A stretch of 64,000 nt of DNA from Labrus mixtus. Its lineage: Eukaryota > Chordata > Actinopteri > Labriformes > Labridae. Shown here piece by piece: positions 40,695 to 51,049 of the stretch. The first letter of the stretch is position 1. The number at the start of each line of letters is the position of its first letter. The notes under the pieces were generated by a model, which worked only from the letters and a program-made list of their open reading frames with translations, had not been told where the DNA came from and did no database searches. The stretch is from the NCBI RefSeq assembly GCF_963584025.1, contig NC_083627.1, forward strand, positions 23,155,026-23,219,025, written 5' to 3'. Both the position numbers and the translations under genes were made by a program.

Positions 40695-40870
40695 TTTCTT
40701 TAGGATCCCCATTAGCACCAGCATACGTATTGGCTATTCCTCCTGGGGTCCAGGACACATACACAGCACAATATCAAAAAACCAATGTAGACAAACAGCC
40801 AGACCAGCTCCTCTAAAAGACTGAAAGCTAAGGCTAAGACCTTTATAACTACCTAAATAAATTGAATAGT
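40695..40870. repeat. dispersed repeat with TTAGGATCCCCATTAGC motif, second copy
   Basis: Shares TTAGGATCCCCATTAGC with 790-900, followed here by TATTCCTCCTGGGGTCCAGG, a continuation typical of fish LINE 3' ends. It lies in pard6g intron 1. Confidence 0.55.
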
Positions 40871-41404
40871 TTCTTTTTCTCCAAAACAGCAACCTACACA
40901 TGCGCAATAACAAAATACCATGTCGGCCATTAGTACATGTAACTACTGTTACAGGTAACAGGGAGGACTGGTTTCAGGTATTTTTATGTAAGGATGACGA
41001 ACATCAACAGTGTGCTGCTAGCAGAAGTTTAATGATCGTCGAAGCTAGCAGAATGTTAGCATTGGTCCAGATGCCTTATGTAACATTTTAAGATACATTT
41101 GGATATGGTCGACTAAGAATCTTTACACACATGGCTATAGCTGCTTAGTTCAAAGCTCTTTCATCAAGCGTTAAATGATCGTTTACCTTTGAGAAATAAT
41201 CCCCAAAGTCTGTAAAAAAAATATATGTTTGTCCTTGAGAAAACTTTATCAAATAGTTATGGAACTTATGCGTCTAGATTTACTGGATTGCCTTGGACAG
41301 ATACTGGTATGTTTGTGTTCTGTAAAGTTAGTTGTTTGGGGTCCTTGTTGTGAGCCGTGGTTCTCATGGTTCACGTTTGGTTTTCTCAGGGGAAACTGTT
41401 CCAT

Positions 41405-41500
41405 TGATAAGCTTATCAGGGATAACACTGGAGATGTCTGGCGGCCTGTCAGGGAGCCTTGGCAAGGAGCTGGTTTCACTCGCTTAAATCTCTTATCAGG
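41405..41500. promoter_or_regulatory. GATA-site cluster in pard6g intron 1
   Basis: TGATAAGCTTATCA at 41405-41418 is a perfect 14-bp palindrome holding two opposed TGATAAG sites. A relaxed GGATAAC follows at 41420, and TCTTATCAG at 41491 gives a third perfect site. The cluster could bind GATA factors; the function is inferred only. Confidence 0.35.
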
Positions 41501-43043
41501 GTAGGAAAGAGTTTGGAAGGACGGAGGGGGATGGAGAGGATTTTTGGATTTCTCCCTTTCTCCTTACTTTTAATTTATCCTAGCATTAAGGTATTTCAGT
41601 TTGAGGCCTGAGTCATTCTGTACATTGTGTTGCATGTTTCTGTTGAGATGTTGCATGAGATTCAAAACAAACCCAGTGTATGTGAAAGACAGAAGTCAGT
41701 TATCTTACTTTTCCTCCAGTGTGTCAGAGTTCTCCTGACATGTTTCGGCCTGTTGACATCGCTCTGCCCTGATAGGCCAGAAGGACAAGTGATGTCACGT
41801 TTGTACTGATATATTCTTGTTTTTTTTTTGTTTTTTTTTTGTGCTGAGGCACATGATTAATCACACCATGTTCAGACTTGTTCCTACCAGAGGGCCGAGT
41901 ACTTCTTGCAAAAACAGATTTTTCAGACTGATCAGGAAGAGCGTCGCAGAGAGAACATTGAGATTGGAAGGGATGACTGCGCTCTCTGATATGCAGAAGA
42001 GTGAATATGTAAAGAGTTACATACGTGTGGAAGTCTTTCCGTGTTAATCACAGACATTTTTGTGTGCGAGTTTCACTTTAACAAAATGTTAAGTACACCT
42101 ACTGAATACTAACAAACCTGTCTGTCGACTTCTTGTGTCATCTCAAGATGTAGGTTGACTTTTATTAGCATTCATGCAAGTGGAGTGTCACCCTGTAGAA
42201 ATGCAGGTTAATGCTTGAGTCTCAGTTTGCCTGAAGGAAATTTGCCAACAGACCACACGCCTGACTGGCAACCCCGCTTTTCTCCCAACACGCCTCCTCT
42301 TAAATTCACATGTCATCTTCTAATTGCAGAGTTGTTTAATGTATCCCCCAATCTTCCCCTTTTGCCTTCCAGTCAGTATACTACTGTTCTGTCAGCACTT
42401 TTCCTCCCCCTTCCCACCTCTTTCTCCTTCTCCATGATCATCATCTCATCTCCTCTGATGTCAGGTTCCCTCCACTGTGAGCTGATGATTACACCAACAA
42501 AAAAACACCGTAGTCTACAAATTACCGCTGTGATTTAAACACCAGAGCTGCTACTGCGATTGTCTGTTGTTGTGGTTTATGGGTGTTTTTTAATGCCTCG
42601 GTTGTATCTCTCTCTCTCTCTCTCTCAAGTCCATTCTTGTCTGTGAGTCACATGATGACCGCCCAGTGACCCTCAGACGTGCTCTCATTGGCGGTTTGGT
42701 GACCTAGCTGGGCAAGCCCCACCACAATGGTTCAAATCTGTGCTCTTGTGCGTAAACGGTGGATGGGAGGTGGAGCTGCCTGCCACTGTCATTTATATAT
42801 TGAAAAGAAGCTTAGTCATACCTGTATTGTTCTGTTGTACAGCAACCCTCTTCCCCCTTTCCTCTGTCAAATTTAGACTGTATGTGATGTGCAATATAGG
42901 CTACACCTTTTTGTATTGATGAGGTCATCTCGCTTAGTTTAGCATAAAGCAGCTTAATTTTTTTTGGCTAAGGTGATTAGCCACATCTCCTCTTGTTCAT
43001 TTAGTGAGCATTGCCTTCATAAACAACAACAGACCCATGCAAT

Positions 43044-43480
43044 AAAGGGATAGTTAAACATTTCAGACAACATGTATTCACATTAAAATAGTCTATGTAC
43101 GATACAACACATGAAGGCACGGCCACTAACTAGTTAGCATAAATATGGAAAGCTAGCTTAAGTCTGTCAAAGCTAACAAAGTCATCCTAAAGCTAAAAAA
43201 TAACCAGACATTTCTTTGGTTGAATTTGCTCATCCTCATGACTGATACTGAACTATGTTTTATTTTTTTCAACAAGGGATAGGCCATGTCAATGGTTGGC
43301 AGCAGCTGGTTAGCTTTAGTTTAGCATGAAGATTATAAACAGGAGAAAACAGCCAAGTAGCTAGGGTGTTGTGAGCATTAAATAAACAAGATATTATAAT
43401 GTGATGGTTGGTTAGCTTCAGAGGTGCTTCCAGGCAGGTTTCGTGGCCCTTGTGAGAAGTGCCAAGCTCGCTAGTTCACT
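43044..43480. repeat. degenerate dispersed repeat, MITE-like
   Basis: Starts AAAGGGATAGTTAAACATTTC, a terminus I know from teleost repeats. The body includes GTTTAGCATGAAGATTATAA, then AGGAGAAAACAGCCAAG. The reverse complement of this body resembles 62640-62775, which ends in a matching GAACTTTCCCTTTTAA. Ends are approximate and the copy is much decayed. Confidence 0.45.
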
Positions 43481-44048
43481 GTTTCCTGTTGTCCTATTTG
43501 AAGCTATCTGCAGCTAGCTTTAGCTTCCCAGTCATAATAAAGGCCTGACTCTGGTGTTCATCATCTCATTACTATAGGCCAGTTTATACATGAGCCTAGG
43601 CAAACAGCTGTCTTATTTTATCAATTCTTCAGTCAAAACACCAAAGAAATTCAATTTTCAAGCATAAAACCAAAGTAATTTAGAGAAGCATGTCATGTTA
43701 AACTGTTAGAGTGTTTGTTTGGAGCTGTTGTTTTGGCATTTGTCTAAGACAGTGTATGAAGCAAATATTTGAAAAGCGATACTCCTTTGACTGTGTGCGA
43801 ACCAGTTGTGCTAAGGTTTGCAGCAAATTAAGTATTTATTGTGCTTAGAAACAGCTTCCCTTGTGCCAAATTTAAAACAGGGTCAAGACCACAGCTTTGT
43901 TAGTTTATGTGTGCCAGGCAGATGGTTCAGATAAGTGCATGAGGTCTGACATCCTGGTTTTCCTTTTTCCTGTTTGGATGTCGAAGTGACTGTCCCTTTT
44001 TTTTTTTTTTTTTAACGGCCTCTCTCTCTTGTGATCTTTCTTTTACAG

Positions 44049-44271
44049 TATGGGGCTGAATTTCGCCGGTTCTCTGTTGACCGGGTCAAGCCTGGCAAGT
44101 TTGAGGAGTTTTACAAGCTCATCCTGCACATTCACCGCATCGCCAACATGGAGGTGATGATCGGCTACGCTGACATTCATGGTGATTTGTTGCCGATCAA
44201 CAACGACGACAACTTCTGCAAGGCGGTATCGACGGCTCATCCGCTGCTCAGGATCTTCATACAGAGACAAG
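44049..44271 (+). CDS. pard6g: pard6g exon 2 (PB1 domain)
   Basis: Second coding exon, residues 25-98 plus the first base of codon 99. It carries the rest of the PB1 domain: AEFRRFS with its Arg pair, then KPGKFEEFYKL, then GYADIHGDLLPINNDDNF, KAVSTA and LLRIFIQ, all Par6 signatures. The PB1 domain binds the PB1 domain of PKC iota/zeta. The acceptor is a long T/C tract ending TTTTACAG. The donor is best read as CAAG/GTAGGA, leaving phase 1, which fits the Glu codon expected to start the next exon. The first residue is Tyr where mammalian paralogues have Phe, as I recall. Exon 3 (CRIB and PDZ domains, C-terminus) is not in the window, so the gene is truncated by the window edge, not by mutation. 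No stop or frameshift is seen. Confidence 0.96.
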
Positions 44272-44518
44272 GTAGGATGTCTGAAAAACATTTAAGACAG
44301 ATTGGCTTCCTTTGGCGCCCTTTTTTTAACATAATGTAGTTTTTTTTCTAAGAAGTCAATCCATACATGTTTTAATTTCATAGCTCAAAATTTGAAGAAA
44401 AAAAAAAGTTATTTATTGACACTTCACATTTAGAGCAGGACTAGACTATACTCTTATAATATACTTTAAAGACACTCAGCATTAATCCACCACTGAGCGA
44501 GCACTTTGCAATACTGTT

Positions 44519-44720
44519 GAAGAAGATTCAAGATTCAAGATTTTTTATTTGTCACATGCTCATACAGATGTGCAGTGAAATGTAAGGACTGCTCCGCAAG
44601 GCCATGCAATAAACACTCAAATTACTAATACACATATATACAGTAAAATATAATGTAAAAAATAAAAAAGAATTATTTAAATGTACAAAATATAGAGTAA
44701 TGTAAACAGTGTAAACAGAA
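44519..44720. repeat. LINE-tail-like dispersed repeat
   Basis: Starts with a tandem AAGATTCAAGATTC, followed by TTTTTTATTTGTCACATGCTC and GTGCAGTGAAATG, then a very AT-rich tail. This order is a common fish interspersed repeat, probably a LINE 3' end read in reverse. It lies 248 bp after pard6g exon 2. Confidence 0.5.
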
Positions 44721-45073
44721 AAAACTTCCTTTAAGCAGAAACCTCAAGCAGAAGCAGATTCATTAGTGAACTGCTATCTGCCAGAACTGCATGGGCCAAG
44801 AAAGCAGGATAGACACAGAAACAGAATCCATTAAATGTCTCTCAAACACGAGAGAATAGATTTATGTTTGATGAATATTGGTTTTTAAATATCCTCCAAC
44901 TGGTAAACCTATAAAGCAGTCATCTTTTGCAACAACTTGGCCTTGGGCTGCAAGCATTTTGCTGACTAGAATGAAGTATACCCACAGAATATTTCCTCAC
45001 CCAATCATCCCTTTCCTCCCACTGGGGAACTCAAGTCCGTTTTGTTTACTTCATGCGAGCTTTCTGCGTGTAT

Positions 45074-45105
45074 TTGTGTGTGTGTGTGTGTGTGTGTTTG
45101 TGTGT
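45074..45105. repeat. GT microsatellite
   Basis: GT array with one TTTG interruption, inverse to the CA-rich tract at 45209-45272. Confidence 0.85.
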
Positions 45106-45208
45106 TTCCTTTTCCAGTTATTGGCTGGATCAGTCTCAGTCTGTGGCTGTCTGTCTGCCTGGCTAAATCCTGTGTCTTATCCAAAGGAAGGGCTCGCAGG
45201 CAGATGAT

Positions 45209-45272
45209 CACACACACACACAAACAAAACACACACAGACCCACACACACACACGCACACACACACACACTC
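45209..45272. repeat. interrupted CA microsatellite
   Basis: CA arrays broken by AAACAAAA and GACC segments. Confidence 0.85.
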
Positions 45273-47234
45273 ACAGGCCGGTGCCTCTGCAACCCAATAG
45301 AAATCAGGTCATTGAGCAAAGCCTGTATCCCGGCATACCAGACATTACTGCGAGACAAAAGATCTGCATGAAAGAGAGACTCCTTACTGAGCCCTCCGTT
45401 TGTGTGTGCGTGTGTGTGTACTTATTTGTTCAAAAGACAACATTACGGGACCCTGAATGGGAACCAGTCCTCGTCACTCTCTCTCTCTCTTGCCAACTTT
45501 CTCTCATTGATCCAAACTCTGGAGTGGGTCTCGACTGTCTGCCTGGCAGCCAGCGAGCATACCAATGAATCCATCGCCATTCACATCTATTCAAACCCAC
45601 AATCCTTCTTGGAATGTCCCTCGCTCAATTGTGTAATGAACATGTGCACTCCACGGAATTGTTTTAATTGTGGTCCAATAGTTGAAATACAAAAGCAAGC
45701 CCACAGTGCGGGAAATGATCTTGTTGCAAATGTTCATCAAGAAACGGACTGGATGTTAAAAGTTCTCCTTCAGAGTGTGACTCAGTGTGTTGGAGCTCAT
45801 ATGGATAGAGACGAATTAAGCTATTGTAGAAGGACGTCTGCCAGAGATGCTCAATGTCAAAATGAAAGTTTGGATTTCATATCAACCAACTTTGTTTGGA
45901 ACTTTTGAAACACGTATTCAATTCCTGTTTGTGCTTTGCAAAAACAGAACTGAATTTCTCTCCAAGGTCTTTTTTTGAACCCCCCCTCCTTTAGTAAACA
46001 AAAAGGGAAAATGTTGAACGTCTTAACTGTTCTTTCTTGAGGCAAAGTAACTCCCTTTATCTATTTTATGAAACTTGAAAAAACATTATTTAGCAGAAGG
46101 ATGGTAAGGCTCCGTGATTCTGACGCATTTCATCTCCTGATCGTGTGATTTTTAGTACACGATGGCCTTAAAAGACCCCCGCACTTATTAAAAATAAAGC
46201 TTTTGCAGTTTGTCATAGCAACTCTGCTCTTTCCTCTTGGTAATGAATCTTTTATTTTATAAAAGAGTAATCCTTTTTTTAAATATTAGCAGAGGTTTTA
46301 GAGATGATTTAAGGATAGCTGGCTTCAAACTTGCAAGAAGTTTCATGCCAGACCATTTTATCTTGTGTTTTTTAATGTAAAGTCTTTGTATAACATGTCA
46401 TAATTCAGTCCTTAGACAAATTCTTTGTGTATTGGTGTGAGATGCAAAGATCGTATACAGTTAAGGTTACAGATGCATAGTGTACGATAATTGAGTTTGT
46501 CTTTTTCTCTTAAATTAGATTATTTTTGTCTCACTTTCCCTTTCTGACAGACTTATCCAAACAGGATAATAAAGTGCAGTAAAGATGTGGTGGCTCTTAC
46601 ACAGGAGCCTGTCTCTTCTTTTTTTTTTGTGGTGTAAACACAGCGCTGACAGGGTGATGAGCTGCAGGGGAATGTGCACTGTTGTGACTGATGCTGAGGC
46701 AGTCCGAGCATCTTAAGCCTCACTGCGGCCTATTGTTAGTCACTAGACAAAGAGTAGTGTGTGTGTGTGACTGTATGAGTACCTCATGTCTCAGAAGAGC
46801 TGCCCTGCGATCAGTACAATACATGCACGATAAAGTGTGTGTGTGATAATGACCGTATCACTCCGTACCAGCCTGTAAGTATGCAGGTCACTGTGTATTC
46901 ACTTCTGTCCCGGTCAGCACAGCAGACCACCAGAGATGAAAGCCTTCACACACACACGTATTAAAGATACTGTGAGTCATACTTCAGTCAGAGCAGAGAC
47001 GTTCAGAAATGTGTCAAGGTCTTTTAAATGGATGTGAGTTCAAGACGTTAACACTGTTCTTATGTCTCCTTCAGTCTCACTGTTATATCACAACGTGTTG
47101 AAGGATCATCTCAGATGCAGTAAAAAGTTGTGACAGTGTATAAAACATTCCCTTTGAATAGAAAAGCTGCCTGTTGGAGCAAGCCATTCAACACCCTCAA
47201 GCTCAAGGCTACATGATACATAGAAGTTAACCGT

Positions 47235-47455
47235 TTAAAGGCGACCTCTGCAAGATCGCCCATGTGTCTTTTGTCCATGTAACAATTGGTGTTATTACGT
47301 GTGTGTGTGTGCGTGCCTCTCTTTTATCTACCTGACACACACACACATCCCTCTTCCGGGGCTTAAGTTGCCATTGTTGGTCTGTTCATTTTGAGCACGT
47401 GCAAGCAGTTGACAGCTGATACAAACAGCAATCATCCTGCTGATGATACCTGTTG

Positions 47456-47499
<44 letters not shown>

Positions 47500-47821
47500 A
47501 GGGGGGGGGGGGGGTTGTAATGTCAGCTTGTTTAATGATGACTTACAGAGTAGAGGATCACAGTTTGTGGGTTATCTCCAACAATACACAGTTAAAGAGT
47601 AAGAGCTTGGCTTTTTTTTTTGCAACTGTTCAATTTTGATTTAGTCCAAAAAATATAGTTTTTGTGCAATTCCATCGGCCATTTTTAAGTCACTGACTTT
47701 TTTTTTTTTTTTTAAAGTCTGTTTTCCCTCCGTCAAGCCTTCACTTCTGCCTCAGTCTGTGCACAGACAAACGAGCCCAGACAAAGAAACTCCAACTAAA
47801 AATGCCTCACAGTCACTTTAA
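47235..47821. mobile_element. probable TTAA-bounded MITE-like element
   Basis: The left end TTAAAGGCGACCTCTG and the right end CACAGTCACTTTAA are imperfectly inverted, both with TTAA. The interior holds a GT array followed by G14 and a T tract, and no transposase frame. Boundaries are less sure than for 6752-7345 because the terminal match is short. Confidence 0.4.
47459..47514. repeat. TG array followed by G14
   Basis: About 40 bp of TG, then GGA, then fourteen G (47501-47514). Confidence 0.95.
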
Positions 47822-47834
47822 GTTATTAGCCTAT

Positions 47835-47876
47835 ACCCTCCCCTGGGATTAATAAAGTATTTCTGATTCTGATTTA
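47835..47876 (+). repeat. LINE or SINE 3' tail fragment
   Basis: CCCCTGGGATTAATAAAGTAT followed by a TTCTGATTCTGATT tail is the standard 3' end of several fish LINE and LINE-mobilised SINE families. Only the tail is present. Confidence 0.6.
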
Positions 47877-50262
47877 ATCTTGAACTTTATTGATTCCTAA
47901 AGCTGACTTCAAAGTGCTCCATCCATCCATCCAAAATATTTAATCTCAGTAATCAATCTTATAGAGCAATATAACACTCAAAATGAAGAAAAAAAAAATT
48001 AATTGTTTCCATAATGACTGAAACCACATGCAGTTTGATTGTAACATAATGATTTACACACACACATTAGATGAGACAGGACTAGTCATGCACCACAGAG
48101 CAGTGCAGGCATGTTTAGTGGGATGAATAACTACGTCGGTTATTGAGTGACTGCTATGTAAACAACATTGGGGGACTTGTGTGCTCTGCACCGTTTAAAA
48201 TGTGTCCTGTCTTACTTTACAAAGTAGATTTTAAAAAGGCACAAGAAGTAGGCGTAGAGACAGTTTTTACTAAATGTAAGAAATCCAATGTCATTTGTAA
48301 CTTACGAACTACATAACTTATTGTGAAGGGTAATCCACCTTTTTCTTTTAATTCTTTAACAATACTCAAACTCATGCAACCTCTGCTATTTTATATAAAG
48401 CTTTACAAGAGGTGTTCTGCAAACACTCTCAAAACTACTGGGGACAAATACCAGTTTGTAGATGGTGCTGGTTTTGGGGGGGGGAGGGTAGACTCTGCAC
48501 AGGGAAGTTTTGTACTGGGACACTTCTACATTTCTTATGCAGACACAAACAGGAGGGGGATGGGCGAGCCAATGATGGGAAGAAGTGGGACGCATCAAAA
48601 GGTTTGAGAGCACAGAGGAGTTGAGCGCCGTTGGACTCCTTGTCCTTTTTCCAATGTGTGGGTGTGTGATTGTAGTCGTTCAGTCGTGTGTTGGACCAAT
48701 CACTGATGTTAGATAGGATGGTTTTTACATGTTGGTCTATGTTGTTTAGTTTCCAGTTAAATGCATATTGGTTACAAATTTCCAGAGAAATGTTGACATT
48801 GTGGCATTTTGTCAAAGGTTTGTGTAGCTCGTGGAAGTAGTAACTGATCATACATATCTTCACTTGTGTGCAAAATGATGCAAATAAGGTTGTAGATAAG
48901 AAGAACACTGCTAGTGCTGGAAGAGTTATTTCAGGCCGTGATAACGCAGACCTTTTTAGTTCTTGGTTTTCCGCATTTCACAAGCGTGTTTTACTGTAAT
49001 AAGATGAAATAAAACATTGTAAATGTTTCTCGTTATAAAAACAGTGGACACGGGAGAATTATCTTGTCTTTTTCCCATAAACAATATTTCTGAAGTAGAT
49101 TGGTTAAAAAGGATATGAGACAGTTAAAGTTTTATCCAGTCTTTCAGGTGTTGTTGCATACATACTAATTTCCCATAAAGCGACGTCTTAAGCAATCTTG
49201 ATAGTGTAAGCAAAGTGGAGGAAAAGTAGGGTTTAAATAAGGCAATGCACATTGAATCTGCTGTAAGTTTTACCTGTGATCATTCTAACAACGGACAAAA
49301 AGATCCAAGCAAAACACGGGCTTGGATTCCAAAGCTCGATTTTTATTTTATTTTTAAGGGAAAATGGAGTTGTTTTTGTAGACAGTGCCAGTGGCCTGCA
49401 CACAGACTAAACTTTCAACATGGAGAAGAGACCCCTGTTTGGCACAGGGCTAAAAGTTTAAATAAATAGAGCAGACGAGGTAGGCCAAGGTCGAGCTGGC
49501 GAGGCTTCGTATCTGGCATGCTGAGTTTGGTGGTTCCACACCTATGAAAACTGGAGGGCTAAGATATCCACATCAGCCAAGCTAAAGAGAGATGTAGCAC
49601 CAGGAATCAACGCAAAAAAAAACAAAAAAACTCCAGTGAAAGCTGACGAACAGGCCAGTGGTGTTTCTCAACAGCTTGATTCATGCAGTCGACTGGAGTT
49701 CAAACAAATGCCAACATTATTATGTTACAATGTCTACTCAGACTGTGTGCACTTTTTGTCTACTTTCCACATTTGACTCTTTTTCATTTTCCTTTTTGCA
49801 TTAGTTAAAAATAAATGTGTTTACAGAACACAGTTTGGCAGGCTCTGCAAAGAGAGGTGTTGGTTACTCCCACGACTATTCAGGGAGGAGAACAGGTAAA
49901 CCTGAGGCAAACTTTGTGAGCAAAAGTTCATTATGTCTTTCAGTGTTTTTAGTCATCACCCTACGGTGCTTCTGTAAACTGGAAGTGTCCAGACATGTCT
50001 TTTCACATGTGCTCAGGGAAACACAATGCAGAAGATTTGAATGTGGATTCAGTTTTTTAAATAAATACTTCAAAATCTCGGAAAAAAACACTGTATGAAA
50101 AAAGCACCTTTTTGAAAGATGGTTGTCATAACAACAATGTATTGAGTGCATAGAGACATCAGAACACACTGATGATGGGAAAACACTTAACCTTAACACA
50201 CCTGACCTGACCTCTCCAACAATAAGGTCACACTATCTTGATCTCTCAAACTAATCATCAAT

Positions 50263-50443
50263 TCTAAGCCTTTATTGAGATATAGGACAGGTAGTCTGAA
50301 ATTGGGGATAGAGAGAGTGGCGCCATGTCATGCGGGAAAGGAGCAACAGGTCAGATTCGAACCCGGGCAGCTGGCTTGAAGGACTACAGCCACCATACAT
50401 GGGGCAGACTCTAGGCTCTAACCACTAGGCTACCGGTGCCCCA
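50263..50443 (-). mobile_element. tRNA-derived SINE, copy 2
   Basis: On the minus strand it starts TGGGGCACCGGTAGCCTAGTG, has a B box GGGTTCGAATC (50354-50364), the CCCCATGTATGG block shared with 11977-12190, and ends CAATAAAGGCTTAGA. It is the same family as copy 1 but better preserved in the tRNA-like head. It lies antisense in pard6g intron 2. Confidence 0.8.
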
Positions 50444-51020
50444 ATGGAATTTGATTCTGATTGATTCAGTCTGCCAAAAAAAAAAAATCAAAACCAAAGA
50501 GATCCCAGAAGACAAAATAAAGTAACATGGTGCCATGAAAGTCTGTGAAACAGAAGCTGCTGCCATGGCGATACTCCAGTGCCTATAAGGGTTTCAGTCA
50601 AAATGTTCAAATGGAGACGGCTTGTTTTTGTCTGGTTTCGCTTCAATTGTCATAGCATCTTATTTCCTCTCATAAAAGAATACAATTGCAAACAGACATC
50701 TAATATCTGCAAAACTGATGTTGTACTCGTAGAGTTCTCAGACTCTTATTTTCAATAACACATTTGTTCCAAATGTACTGGCTGTAGTTTATTATTTCAT
50801 GCCAACTCTTCTTTTTTTTTTTCCTGCAATTTGTCCTCTGAGGGCATCCATAGTACTGTAGTATTCTTATAAGGGGCACACTGGTTCAACTTTTTTTTCA
50901 CACCATTGTCACGTCATACTGTATCAGCAGAAACCTAAGACATCAGTTCATTTATTTTTCTAAAATTTAAAATCTGTGTATCTCTGTGATTGTGACCATT
51001 TATTTATAAGGTTTCAGGTT

Positions 51021-51049
51021 CTTGTAGTGACTTAATAAGTCACTACAAG
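51021..51049. repeat. perfect 14-bp inverted repeat
   Basis: Two arms of 14 bp (51021-51034 and 51036-51049) match perfectly around one unpaired base. It is isolated and not part of a repeat I recognise. Confidence 0.85.

Larger units (their letters stand above)
38721..44048 (+). other. pard6g intron 1
   Basis: Intron of 5,328 bp between the GTGAGT donor of exon 1 and the TTTTACAG acceptor of exon 2. It holds a LINE-tail-like repeat near 40695-40870, a GATA-motif palindrome at 41405-41418 and a degenerate dispersed repeat at about 43044-43480. No additional exon is supported. The short frames in it lack protein-like composition or splice signals. Confidence 0.9.

Noticed and set aside
45402..45908. 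168-codon open frame on the + strand
   Set aside because: Longest frame in the window, but it starts in a GT repeat, crosses a CT repeat and has no domain-like pattern. It lies in pard6g intron 2.
48435..48908. 157-codon frame on the minus strand
   Set aside because: Composition is that of random AT-rich intron; no motif and no support for a nested gene.
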